Source: Luteimicrobium xylanilyticum (GTDB lineage Bacteria > Actinomycetota > Actinomycetes > Actinomycetales > Cellulomonadaceae). Taken from it: a stretch of 64,000 bases of DNA. The position numbers were made by a program, and so were the translations under genes. Within the stretch, counting starts at the first letter, position 1; every line of letters starts with the position of its first letter. This document shows, piece after piece, positions 34,684 through 42,314 of the stretch. The notes below the pieces were generated by a model. It searched no databases. It was not told the origin of the DNA and saw only the letters and a program-made list of their open reading frames with translations. Where the stretch lies: the NCBI RefSeq assembly GCF_009429125.1, contig NZ_CP045529.1, positions 3,038,001 through 3,102,000 of the forward strand, given 5' to 3'.

Positions 34684-35943
34684 GTGAGCGTCACCGTCTC
34701 CCAGGTCCACGCCGTCGAGATCCTGGACTCCCGGTCGAGGCCGACCCTCGCCGTCACCCTCGAGACCGACGCCGGACAGCACGTCCGCGCGGGGGTCCCG
34801 GCGGGCGCCTCGACGGGCACCCGTGAGGCCGTCGAGCTGCGCGACCACGACCCGCACCGATACTCGGGCCAGGGGGTGCTCCAGGCGGTGCAGTCCGTCA
34901 ACGGGGAGATCCTCGACCGGCTCCGGGGGCAGACGTTCGACGGCCCGAGCGACCTCGACCACGCCCTGATCGAGCTCGACGGGACCGAGAACAAGTCCCG
35001 GCTCGGCGCCAACGCGATCGTCGGCGTCTCGATCGCCGCCGCGCGTGCCTTCGCCGAGACCGCCGGGGTCCCGCTGTGGAAGCACCTGAGCGGCGAGGTC
35101 GCCGAGCCACGGATGCCCGTCCCCCACTTCAACGTCATCAACGGTGGCGTGCACGCGCTCAACGAGCTCGACTTCCAGGAGTTCATGATCGCCCCGCTCG
35201 GTGCGCCGAGCATCGCGGAGGCGGTCCGCGCCGGCTCGGAGATCTACGGCGCCCTGCGCGCGCTCCTGCACGGGCGAGGCATGTCGGTCGGCCTGGGCGA
35301 CGAGGGTGGCTTCGCACCCGAGATCGCCCAGCCGGAGGAGGCCCTGGACCTGCTGGTCGAGGCGATCCGGACGGCGGGCTACACGCCCGGCCGGGACGGC
35401 GTCGCGATCGCGATGGACCCGGCATCCAGCGAGTTCTACCACGACGGCGCCTACCGGGTCGCGGGCCAGGACTTCACGAGCGACCAGATGATCGACCGCT
35501 ACGCCGACATCGTCGAGCGCTACCCCGTGTGGCTGCTCGAGGACGGGCTCGCCGAGTCCGACTGGGACGGGTGGCAGCGGCTCACCGAGCGCCTGGGCGA
35601 CACCGTCGAGCTGGTCGGCGACGACATCTTCTGCACCAACCCGAAGATCATCGCCGAGGCGATCACGAAGGGCGTCGGCAACGCCTCGCTCATCAAGGTC
35701 AACCAGATCGGCACCGTCACCGAGACCCTGGACGCGATGCGGGTCGCCCGCGACGGCGGTTACGCCCAGTTCGTCTCCCACCGCTCGGGCGAGACCGAGG
35801 ACGCGTTCATCGCGGACCTCACGGTCGGCAGCGGGTCCGGGCACCTCAAGTCGGGGGCGCCGGCGCGCGGAGAGCGCGTCGCCAAGTACGCGCGGCTCGT
35901 CGAGATCGAGGACGTGACCGACCTCCCCTACGGGCTGCGCTGA
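34684..35943 (+). CDS. eno: Enolase
   Basis: 419 residues, complete. Catalytic and metal positions are present: GASTGTREAVELRD loop, LGDEGGFAP (Glu), AMDPASSEFY (Asp), LLEDGLAE (Glu), LVGDDIFCTN (Asp), LIKVNQIGT (Lys) and SHRSGETED. It interconverts 2-phosphoglycerate and phosphoenolpyruvate. The GTG at 34684 has AAAGGA 7 nt upstream. In most actinobacteria eno sits directly upstream of ftsB; in this window ftsB (47.4 kb) lacks it and eno is alone here. Whether it is the only enolase cannot be seen. Some positions (GTREAVELRDHDPHRYSGQG) differ from the usual GAFEAVELRD, which suggests a divergent paralogue. Confidence 0.92.
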   Translation: MSVTVSQVHAVEILDSRSRPTLAVTLETDAGQHVRAGVPAGASTGTREAVELRDHDPHRYSGQGVLQAVQSVNGEILDRLRGQTFDGPSDLDHALIELDGTENKSRLGANAIVGVSIAAARAFAETAGVPLWKHLSGEVAEPRMPVPHFNVINGGVHALNELDFQEFMIAPLGAPSIAEAVRAGSEIYGALRALLHGRGMSVGLGDEGGFAPEIAQPEEALDLLVEAIRTAGYTPGRDGVAIAMDPASSEFYHDGAYRVAGQDFTSDQMIDRYADIVERYPVWLLEDGLAESDWDGWQRLTERLGDTVELVGDDIFCTNPKIIAEAITKGVGNASLIKVNQIGTVTETLDAMRVARDGGYAQFVSHRSGETEDAFIADLTVGSGSGHLKSGAPARGERVAKYARLVEIEDVTDLPYGLR

Positions 35944-35984
35944 CCGCACCACGAACCGACCGCCGCGACGAGCGACACGACGAG

Positions 35985-36037
35985 CGGCCGCCCGCCGGCC
36001 GAGGACTCGACGAGCTCCTCGGGCCGACGGGCGGCCG
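35985..36037. terminator. Bidirectional terminator between eno and msrA
   Basis: A stem of about 20 bp (CGGCCGCCCG... with CGGGCGGCCG) containing a few mismatches surrounds an unpaired TCGACGA. It lies in the 100-bp gap between the convergent eno (ends 35943) and msrA (ends 36044) genes and is well placed to stop both transcripts. Confidence 0.75.
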
Positions 36038-36043
36038 TCCGCG

Positions 36044-36598
36044 TCAGGCCGACGCCTGCTCGCGCTTCGGCAGCACCCAGCCCGGGCGCACGAAGTGGCA
36101 CGTGTACCCGTTCGGGTACTTGAGCAGGTAGTCCTGGTGCTCCGGCTCGGCCTCCCAGAACGGCCCCGCGGGCTCGATCGTGGTCACGGCCTTGCCCGGC
36201 CACAGGCCGGAGGCGTCGACGTCGGCGATCGTGTCCCGCGCGACCCGCTCCTGCTCGGGCGTGAGCGGGAAGATCGCCGAGCGGTAGCTCGTCCCGACGT
36301 CGTTGCCCTGCCGGTCCAGGGTCGACGGGTCGTGGACCTGGAAGAAGAACGCGAGCAGGTCGCGATACGTGGTCTGCGTCGGGTCGAAGACGATCTCGAC
36401 CGCCTCGGCGTGGCCCGGGTGGTTGCGGTAGGTGGCGTGGTCGTTCTGCCCGCCCGTGTACCCGACGCGCACCTTCTCGACGCCGGGCTGGCGCCGGATC
36501 AGGTCCTCCAGGCCCCAGAAGCAGCCGCCCGCCAGGACGGCCGTCTCGGTCCCCGGCTCGCGGGTGACCTCACCGGTGTCGTTGATTCCGCTGGTCAT
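36044..36598 (-). CDS. msrA: Peptide methionine sulfoxide reductase MsrA
   Basis: 184 residues. The active site [10 protein letters not shown] (catalytic Cys), VGYTGG and the EVVFDP-type segment (here [12 protein letters not shown]) are diagnostic. It reduces methionine-S-sulfoxide in proteins. I see no conserved C-terminal resolving Cys; only one Cys follows (YTCHFVRPG). The ATG overlaps the msrB stop (ATGA), giving a two-gene repair operon covering both sulfoxide stereoisomers. Confidence 0.93.
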   Translation of the reverse strand: MTSGINDTGEVTREPGTETAVLAGGCFWGLEDLIRRQPGVEKVRVGYTGGQNDHATYRNHPGHAEAVEIVFDPTQTTYRDLLAFFFQVHDPSTLDRQGNDVGTSYRSAIFPLTPEQERVARDTIADVDASGLWPGKAVTTIEPAGPFWEAEPEHQDYLLKYPNGYTCHFVRPGWVLPKREQASA

Positions 36599-37074
36599 GA
36601 CGACTTCTCCTTCGTGCTTGCGCTCTCGGGTGACTCGAACAGGGCACGGAACCGACCGTAGCCCTGCTCCTCCAGCTCGGACGCGGGGACGAACCTCAAC
36701 GCGGCCGAGTTCATGCAGTACCGCTGGCCGCCCTCGGCGACCGGGCCGTCGTCGAACAGGTGACCGAGGTGGCTGCCCGCCCCGGCCGACCGGACCTCGG
36801 TCCGGACCATCCAGAACGACGTGTCCGTCGCGGTGGTCACCGCGTCCGCGGCGATCGGCCGGGTGAAGCTCGGCCAACCGGTGCCGCTGTCGTACTTGTC
36901 GGTGGACGAGAACAGGGGCTGCCCCGACACCACGTCCACGTAGATCCCGGGCTCGTGGTTGTCCCAGTACTCGTTGCGGAACGCCGGCTCGGTGCCGCCG
37001 TCCTGCGTGACGTGGCGCTGCCGCCTCGTGAGCCGGCTCAGCGCCTCGGGGGACGTGCTGTAGTCGTTCGACAC
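36595..37074 (-). CDS. msrB: Peptide methionine-R-sulfoxide reductase MsrB
   Basis: 159 residues, beginning with [18 protein letters not shown]. The catalytic Cys lies in [12 protein letters not shown]; the signature GWPSF is present as [12 protein letters not shown]. The zinc-binding CxxC pairs common in MsrB are replaced ([10 protein letters not shown]), and the usual resolving Cys (in SGCGWPSF) is Thr, so this is the zinc-free, one-Cys type. It reduces methionine-R-sulfoxide. The GTG start at 37074 is supported by AAGGAG at 8 nt; an upstream ATG would add 55 residues of unlikely sequence. Confidence 0.92.
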   Translation of the reverse strand: MSNDYSTSPEALSRLTRRQRHVTQDGGTEPAFRNEYWDNHEPGIYVDVVSGQPLFSSTDKYDSGTGWPSFTRPIAADAVTTATDTSFWMVRTEVRSAGAGSHLGHLFDDGPVAEGGQRYCMNSAALRFVPASELEEQGYGRFRALFESPESASTKEKSS

Positions 37075-37271
37075 GTTCTTTCTCCTTCGTTCCGACGTCG
37101 CTGGCTGCGGCGTCATCCCTTCCAACACCGCGCGCACCCGGATTGGTCCCGGACGCTCGACACCGCGCCCGACGAGCTCGTCCGGCCGACGATGTCGGAT
37201 CCGCAGGGTCGTCGTCGTCGAGAAGGTGAGGCCACCCACCCGGGGCGGCCGGAGCCGGAGGAACCACGACC

Positions 37272-37880
37272 ATGAAGCTGACGACCATGACCCAGGTGAC
37301 CCTCGACGGGGTCATGCAGGGCAACGGCGCCACGTCCGACGACCCCAGGAACGGGTTCGACCGGGGCGGCTGGGCGCTCGGGGCGGGCGACGACTCGACC
37401 CGGGCGGCGATCACGGAGACGTACGAGCGCGCCGACGCCTTCCTGTTCGGCCGGCGCACCTACGAGCTGTTCGCCGGCACCTGGGGCGCGGTCGACGCGA
37501 TGCGCGCCCACCCCGTCGGCGTGGCCCTGGAGCACGCGCCCAAGTACGTGGCCTCGACGAGGGTCATCGCACCGACCTGGTCCCGCACGACCGTCCTCGA
37601 CGGCGACCTCGAGGACGCGGTCCGCGAGCTGAGGGCCGCGCCCGGCGGCGAGCTGCAGGTCCACGGCAGCGGCGTCCTGGTCCGGTGGTTGCTCGAGCAC
37701 GACCTGGTCGACGAGCTCACGCTCCTGACCGTCCCCGTGATCCTGGGCCAGGGCGGCAGGCTGTTCCCCGAGAACGGCACCGACCGTGCGCTCGACCTCC
37801 TGGAGTCGCGGGTCGACTCGAAGGGCGTGACGATCCAGGTCTACCGTCCCGGCGGCCTCCCGCACTACGCCGGCGCCTGA
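37272..37880 (+). CDS. RibD C-terminal / dihydrofolate-reductase-like protein
   Basis: 202 residues. The fold starts with [16 protein letters not shown] and includes the segment [18 protein letters not shown] and the glycine-rich [15 protein letters not shown], marks of the RibD_C (DHFR-like) group of NADPH oxidoreductases. Few have known substrates. It is followed at 50 bp by the DGPF/YCII protein and sigma factor genes, an arrangement often found with ECF42 sigma factors, whose targets include such small oxidoreductase-like proteins. Confidence 0.85.
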   Translation: MKLTTMTQVTLDGVMQGNGATSDDPRNGFDRGGWALGAGDDSTRAAITETYERADAFLFGRRTYELFAGTWGAVDAMRAHPVGVALEHAPKYVASTRVIAPTWSRTTVLDGDLEDAVRELRAAPGGELQVHGSGVLVRWLLEHDLVDELTLLTVPVILGQGGRLFPENGTDRALDLLESRVDSKGVTIQVYRPGGLPHYAGA

Positions 37881-37930
37881 TCCCCGACCACCCACCCACG
37901 CACGTCCCACCCCCCGAGGAGATGACTCCG

Positions 37931-38254
37931 ATGCAGTACCTGGTTTCCGTGATCGACGACAAGACCAACCCCGGTCGCGACGACCGCGAGCCCCTCATCA
38001 GCGCGTTCAACGAGCGGCTCGTCGCCGACGGCCACTGGGTCTTCGCGGGTGGCCTCGCGGCCACCGACGCGGCGACCGTCGTCGACAACCGCGGCGAGCA
38101 GCCGATCGTCACCGACGGACCCTTCGTGGAGTCGAAGGAGTTCCTCGCGGGCGTCTGGATCTGGGAGGCCCCCGACCTCGACGTGGCGCTCGCGCTCGCG
38201 ACCGAGGCGTCACAGGTCTGCTGCCGCAAGATCGAGGTGCGGCCGTTCCTGTGA
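37931..38254 (+). CDS. DGPF/YCII-domain protein, partner of ECF42 sigma factor
   Basis: 107 residues. It has the YCII fold with the hallmark VTDGPFVESKEFLAGVWIWE and the end segment KIEVRPFL. DGPF proteins are encoded next to ECF42 sigma factors and are thought to be their targets or modulators. An in-frame ATG lies 9 nt further upstream (37922), but the GAGGAG site fits the chosen start better. The stop overlaps the sigma gene start (GTGA), giving tight stoichiometric coupling. Confidence 0.88.
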   Translation: MQYLVSVIDDKTNPGRDDREPLISAFNERLVADGHWVFAGGLAATDAATVVDNRGEQPIVTDGPFVESKEFLAGVWIWEAPDLDVALALATEASQVCCRKIEVRPFL

Positions 38255-39531
38255 CCGCCGCCGTCCACCCCGACGCCGTCCACCCCGACGCCGTCCACCC
38301 CGACGACGCCGCAGCGGCCGTCGCCCGGGCCCACCGCGACGAGTGGGCCCGGCTGGTCGGCACGCTGACACGACGCTTCGGCGACCTCGACGTCGCCGAG
38401 GAGGCCGCGGCCGAGGCGTTCGCCGCCGCCGTCGCGCGGTGGCCCGCGGACGGCGTCCCCCGCAACCCCGCCGCGTGGCTCACGACGACGGCGCAGCGCA
38501 GGGCCCTCGACAGGCTCCGGCGCGAGAGCAAGCGTGACGCGAGGCACCAGGAGGCTCGGATGCTGCACGACGACACGCCCCCCGAGCCGCTCGGCGCCGT
38601 CGACGACGACCGGCTGCGCCTGATCTTCACCTGCTGCCATCCGGCGCTGGCGATGCCGAGCCGGGTCGCGCTCACCCTGCGCCTGGTCGGCGGGCTCACC
38701 GTCCCCGAGATCGCGAGCGCACTCCTCGCCCAGGAGGCCGCCGTCGGGCAGCGCATCACGCGCGCCAAGACCAAGATCAAGGCCGCGCGCATCCCGTACC
38801 GCGTGCCGTCGGCCGAGGACCTGCCGGCCCGCGTGACCGGCGTCCTCGCGGTGCTCTACCTCGTGTTCAACGAGGGGTATCTGGCCAGCGGGTCCGGCAC
38901 CGACCCGGTCCGGCAGGACCTCACCGCCGAGGCGATCCGGCTCGCCCGGCTGCTCCACGACCTCCTGCCCGACGACGGCGAGGTGACCGGTCTCCTCGCG
39001 CTGATGCTGCTCACCGAGGCCCGCCGCGAGGCGCGGGTCGCGGGCGGCGAGCTCGTCACGCTCGACGAGCAGGACCGCACCGGCTGGGACGCGGACCTGA
39101 TCGCCGAGGGGCACAGGCTGGTCCGCGAGCGCCTCGTTGCCGCGGCCGCTGGGACCCCGCCCGGCCGCTACCAGGTCCTCGCGGCGATCAACGCCGTGCA
39201 CACGTCGGCCCGCGACGTGCGCGAGACCGACTGGTCGCAGGTCGTCGCCCTCTACGACCAGCTCGCGGTGGTCGACCCCTCGCCCGTCGTCGCCCTCAAC
39301 AGAGCGATCGCGGTCGCCGAGCTCGACGGACCCGACGTCGGTCTGGCGCTCGTCGAGCCTCTGGCCGCCGCACTGGACGACTATCACGCGTACCACGCGA
39401 CCCGCGCCGACCTGCTGCGCCGGTGCGGCCGCGACGCCGAGGCCCGCGACGCCTACGACCGCGCCGTCGCCCTGACCGGGAACACCGCGGAGGCTGCCGC
39501 GCTGCGCCGTCGCCGGGACGCTGCGCGGTGA
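38251..39531 (+). CDS. ECF42-type RNA polymerase sigma factor with C-terminal TPR-like extension
   Basis: 426 residues, twice the length of standard ECF sigmas. Region 2 spans about residues 25-95 (including FGDLDVAEEAAAEAFAAA) and region 4 about 125-175 (LTVPEIASALLAQEAAVGQRI). A C-terminal helical extension of about 240 residues (DUF6596-like/TPR), with YLVFNEGY and SPVVALNRAIAVAELDG, is the ECF42 hallmark and replaces an anti-sigma factor. The N-terminus carries VHPDA three times in tandem. Translation is coupled to the DGPF gene. It probably activates its own operon in response to an unknown cue. Confidence 0.9.
   Translation: MTAAVHPDAVHPDAVHPDDAAAAVARAHRDEWARLVGTLTRRFGDLDVAEEAAAEAFAAAVARWPADGVPRNPAAWLTTTAQRRALDRLRRESKRDARHQEARMLHDDTPPEPLGAVDDDRLRLIFTCCHPALAMPSRVALTLRLVGGLTVPEIASALLAQEAAVGQRITRAKTKIKAARIPYRVPSAEDLPARVTGVLAVLYLVFNEGYLASGSGTDPVRQDLTAEAIRLARLLHDLLPDDGEVTGLLALMLLTEARREARVAGGELVTLDEQDRTGWDADLIAEGHRLVRERLVAAAAGTPPGRYQVLAAINAVHTSARDVRETDWSQVVALYDQLAVVDPSPVVALNRAIAVAELDGPDVGLALVEPLAAALDDYHAYHATRADLLRRCGRDAEARDAYDRAVALTGNTAEAAALRRRRDAAR
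38260..38304 (+). repeat. 15-bp tandem triplication in the sigma factor N-terminus
   Basis: GCCGTCCACCCCGAC occurs three times exactly in a row (38260-38274, 38275-38289, 38290-38304), in frame, and encodes AVHPD three times before region 2. Exact copies suggest recent slippage; length may vary between strains. Confidence 0.85.
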
Positions 39532-39543
39532 CCGGCTCCGCGA

Positions 39544-40815
39544 TCATCGACGCCCGACGTCGAAGTTCTGAGAGAACACATCGTCGGGGTCCCAGTCCCG
39601 CTTGGTCGCACGGAGCCGGGCGAGCGTCGCCGGGGGGAAGGCGGCGTCGACGTCCTCGGGTCGGTGGTTCGACTCGAAGCTCAGGTAGATGCCGTCACGC
39701 CGGGCACGCAGCGGCTCCCACGCCGCGTCGAACGCCGCCCCGGGCCGGTCCGCCACCGCGGTGACCGAGAAGTTCTGGTGCCGGTGGGCGTAGGCGGTCG
39801 CATCAGGGTCGACGTCGTTGACCGCACCTCCCGTGGAGCGGACCTGGATCATCTGGGCGCCGCCGGACGCGAGCGCTCCGGCGATCAGCCCGGCCAGCTC
39901 CTCGTCGAGGTGCTCGACGAGCGCCGTGTGCATCACCGCGGCCTGCTGCCCCGAGTGCGGTGCGCCGGACGTGAGCGGCACCGCGGGATACGGCACCAGC
40001 TCGGCCCGGCCGCCCACCAGCCAGGGCAGCGCCGTGAACGGGGCGAGCGCTCGCTGCGTCCGGTCGACGTCGTCGCCGGCGAACACCACCGTCGCCTGCG
40101 CGAACGGCCTCGAACCCGGCCCCACGTAGAGGAACGCGGAGACCTCTCTCGGCGCCGCCTCGACCGTCCGACCCCAGTGCGCGAGGAAGGAGACCGGGTC
40201 GCCCAGCTTGAAAGCCAACGATGCCCGCGCGACGTCCGGCGTCTGCCCTGCGTCGAACTCGAAGCGGGTCACGATCCCCACGTTCGCCCCGGCTCCGCGC
40301 ACCGCCCAGAACAGGTCGGGATGCTCGTCTTCCGACGCTCGCACGACCCGTCCGTCCGCGGCGACGAGCTCGACCGCACGCATCCGGTCGATCGTCAGCC
40401 CCTGAGCTCGGCCGAGAAGACCGATGCCGCCCGTCGTCGCGAGCCCGCCGACCCCCACGTCTCCGGAGTCGCCGGACGTCAGCGCCAGACCCCAGCCGTA
40501 GAGCTCCTGCGCCACAGCGCCCCACCTGGCCCCGGGCCCGAGCGCCACGCGTGTCCCTCCGAGTCGCTCGACCCGGTCCAGGTGCCGGAGGTCGACGACG
40601 GTGCCGCCGTCGTTCGTCGCGATGCTGCTGATCCCGTGCCCGCCGCTGCGGATCGCGAACGGCTCGTCGAACGATCGAGCGGTCTCGAGAGCGCGCGCCG
40701 TCTGCTCGGTGTCCCTGGGCAGGAGGACTCGCGCCGGCCGACCGGTCGCGGAGTACACGTGTCGCACCCGCCCGTAGCCGGGGTCGCGTGGTGTGACGAC
40801 CTCGACGTCTCCCAT
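39544..40815 (-). CDS. FAD-linked oxidase (BBE/PCMH-type flavoprotein)
   Basis: 423 residues. A PCMH FAD-binding domain carries the histidine of RSGGHGISS for covalent flavin attachment and GVGGLATTGGIGLLGR; the usual second anchoring Cys of bicovalent members is absent (GRAQGLTIDRM). A BBE-like C-terminus (DWDPDDVFSQNFDV) closes the active site. It oxidises alcohols, sugars or secondary metabolites with O2; the substrate is unknown. Its ATG shares one base with the SDR stop (TGATG), making the third gene of a marR/SDR/oxidase operon. Confidence 0.85.
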   Translation of the reverse strand: MGDVEVVTPRDPGYGRVRHVYSATGRPARVLLPRDTEQTARALETARSFDEPFAIRSGGHGISSIATNDGGTVVDLRHLDRVERLGGTRVALGPGARWGAVAQELYGWGLALTSGDSGDVGVGGLATTGGIGLLGRAQGLTIDRMRAVELVAADGRVVRASEDEHPDLFWAVRGAGANVGIVTRFEFDAGQTPDVARASLAFKLGDPVSFLAHWGRTVEAAPREVSAFLYVGPGSRPFAQATVVFAGDDVDRTQRALAPFTALPWLVGGRAELVPYPAVPLTSGAPHSGQQAAVMHTALVEHLDEELAGLIAGALASGGAQMIQVRSTGGAVNDVDPDATAYAHRHQNFSVTAVADRPGAAFDAAWEPLRARRDGIYLSFESNHRPEDVDAAFPPATLARLRATKRDWDPDDVFSQNFDVGRR

Positions 40816-41582
40816 CAGAACGCCTCCGGCCCGGGCTGGGGGCCCGCCTTCTTGTCGGTGAAGTACTGCACCGTCGTCGCGAGGAGCGGACTCGTGCCCG
40901 CCACGAGCGCCGCGACGTGCGCGCCGATCTCCTCTCCGTCGAGCCAGCGGGTGTCGTCGATACCGGCTCGCTGCCGCTCCTTGGTGCGCACGACCCCGAG
41001 GATCACCTGGTAGAAGCGAGGACCACGGCCGTCCTGCTCCGCCGCGATCGTCCGTGTCAGCGACTTGGTCGCCGCCGCGCTCAGGGCGACGCCCGCGGCA
41101 CCGGGGAACGGCATGTCGGCGCTCATGCCGTTGAGCTGCAGGATCGTCCCCGACTCGGCCGTCACCGGCAGGAATGCTCGGTAGAGCCGGAACACGCTCG
41201 TCAGGTTCGCCTCGAGCAGCGACCGCCACTCCTCGTCCGTGAGGGTGAGCACGGGTCGACGACCCTGGTCACCCCAGGAGGCGACCGCCACCACCACACC
41301 GTCGAACGGGCCGAGCTCGTTCGCCAACGACTCCACACGGGCGTCGAGGTCAGACGCGTTCGCGTCGATCACTGCGATCCGCAGTCGCTCCTCGCCGACG
41401 CTCTCCTCGAGCGCGGCGAGTCGCTCCGAGTCGCGGCCCGTCGCGATCACGGTCGAGCCCCTCGCGAGCAGGCTTCGGACGACACCTTCACCCACGCCGC
41501 CCGAGCCACCGACGACGACCACGGTCTTGCCTGCAAGATCCGGGACCACGTGCTCCCAGTTCGGCCGAACCATCGCACTCAT
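40815..41582 (-). CDS. Short-chain dehydrogenase-like protein lacking the catalytic Tyr
   Basis: 255 residues with an SDR Rossmann fold: dinucleotide motif VVGGSGGVGEG (residues 24-33 area), then an NLTSVFRLYRAFLP helix. At the YxxxK site the sequence is ALSAAATKSL: the Lys is kept but the Tyr position is Ala, so ordinary SDR redox chemistry is doubtful. It may act as a binding or structural protein, or use another residue. The ATG at 41582 overlaps the marR stop (ATGA), and its stop overlaps the FAD-oxidase start. Confidence 0.82.
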   Translation of the reverse strand: MSAMVRPNWEHVVPDLAGKTVVVVGGSGGVGEGVVRSLLARGSTVIATGRDSERLAALEESVGEERLRIAVIDANASDLDARVESLANELGPFDGVVVAVASWGDQGRRPVLTLTDEEWRSLLEANLTSVFRLYRAFLPVTAESGTILQLNGMSADMPFPGAAGVALSAAATKSLTRTIAAEQDGRGPRFYQVILGVVRTKERQRAGIDDTRWLDGEEIGAHVAALVAGTSPLLATTVQYFTDKKAGPQPGPEAF

Positions 41583-42052
41583 GAGATCTCCTTCGTCGCG
41601 GCCCGTGCCGCGTTGTCCTCGAACGCCGAGAGCACCTCGGCGAGCGCAGCGAGCTGCGCCGGGGTGAGAGCGTCGGCGAACCATCGCTTCGCCGCGCTCA
41701 GGTGCGGGCCGACGGCGCGCCGGTGCGCGCTGCGCCCCTCTGCGGTCAGCGCCACGGTCGACGCCCGCCCGTCGCCGTCAGCCTCCGGGGTCCGCACGAT
41801 CAGACCGCGCCGCTCCATCCGACCCAGCTGGTGCGCGAGGCGGCTCGACTCCCAGCCGATCGACTGCGCGCAGTCCGACGGTCTGGCCGCGCCGCCGGCC
41901 TCCACGAGGTGCGCGAGCACCGTGAACTCCGCCTCCGACAGGTCCGCGTCGTCGCGCAGACCGCGCCCGACCTCGCGGCGCAGCATCTCCGTCACGGTCT
42001 GCAGGCGCTGCCAGACCGCGAGCTCTTCCTGTGACAGATACTTACCTGACAT
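41579..42052 (-). CDS. MarR-family transcriptional regulator
   Basis: 157 residues. The winged helix has PSDCAQSIGWESSRLAHQLGRMERRG as recognition region and TPEADGDGRASTVALTAEG as wing. The ATG lies within the palindrome CTGACATGTCAG, and a -10-like TTATAG ends 5 nt upstream, which implies a leaderless transcript whose operator covers the start codon. As first gene of the marR/SDR/oxidase operon it most likely autorepresses. Confidence 0.87.
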   Translation of the reverse strand: MSGKYLSQEELAVWQRLQTVTEMLRREVGRGLRDDADLSEAEFTVLAHLVEAGGAARPSDCAQSIGWESSRLAHQLGRMERRGLIVRTPEADGDGRASTVALTAEGRSAHRRAVGPHLSAAKRWFADALTPAQLAALAEVLSAFEDNAARAATKEIS

Positions 42053-42063
42053 GTCAGCTATAA
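42046..42063 (-). promoter_or_regulatory. Promoter/operator over the marR start codon
   Basis: The perfect 12-bp palindrome CTGACATGTCAG (42046-42057) contains the marR ATG at its centre. TTATAG (42058-42063, minus strand) sits 5 nt upstream of ATG at the right distance for a transcript starting at the A of ATG. MarR binding would cover the initiation site. Confidence 0.5.
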
Positions 42064-42099
42064 CACGGAGACCGGCCGCCTATTCCCCACAGGACGCGG

Positions 42100-42173
42100 T
42101 GCCCCCGGTGGGATTCGAACCCACACTGGATCGGGTTTAAGCCGACTGCCTCTGCCGGTTGGGCTACGGGGGC
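42100..42173 (-). tRNA. tRNA with UAA anticodon, class I body (unusual tRNA-Leu)
   Basis: 74 nt fold into a cloverleaf: acceptor GCCCCCG/CGGGGGC, D-arm with G18-G19, anticodon stem GTCGG/CCGAT, loop CTTAAAC (anticodon UAA, U33 and A37 in place), five-base variable loop CCAGT, T-stem GTGGG/CCCAC and T-loop TTCGAAT, discriminator A73. UAA reads the leucine codon UUA. But bacterial tRNA-Leu is class II with a long variable arm, missing here. The 3' CCA is not encoded (ACCG follows). The fold is certain; the amino acid is not. Confidence 0.8.
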
Positions 42174-42256
42174 GGCGCGCTCGCGCGCACGGCGAGCGTA
42201 CGTCGTCGGGCACGGGACGACGACGCAGGTCCGGACCTTCGCACGGTCCGGGGACG

Positions 42257-42294
42257 ACGACGGGGACGGACCCCGGAAGGCCCGTCCCCGTCGT
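42257..42294 (-). terminator. Terminator hairpin after ndh
   Basis: A perfect 13-bp stem (ACGACGGGGACGG with CCGTCCCCGTCGT) encloses 12 nt. It lies 21 nt past the ndh stop on the minus strand and upstream of the tRNA gene, so it separates the two transcripts. Confidence 0.8.
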
Positions 42295-42314
42295 GAGCGC
42301 TCAGGAGCGCGCGA

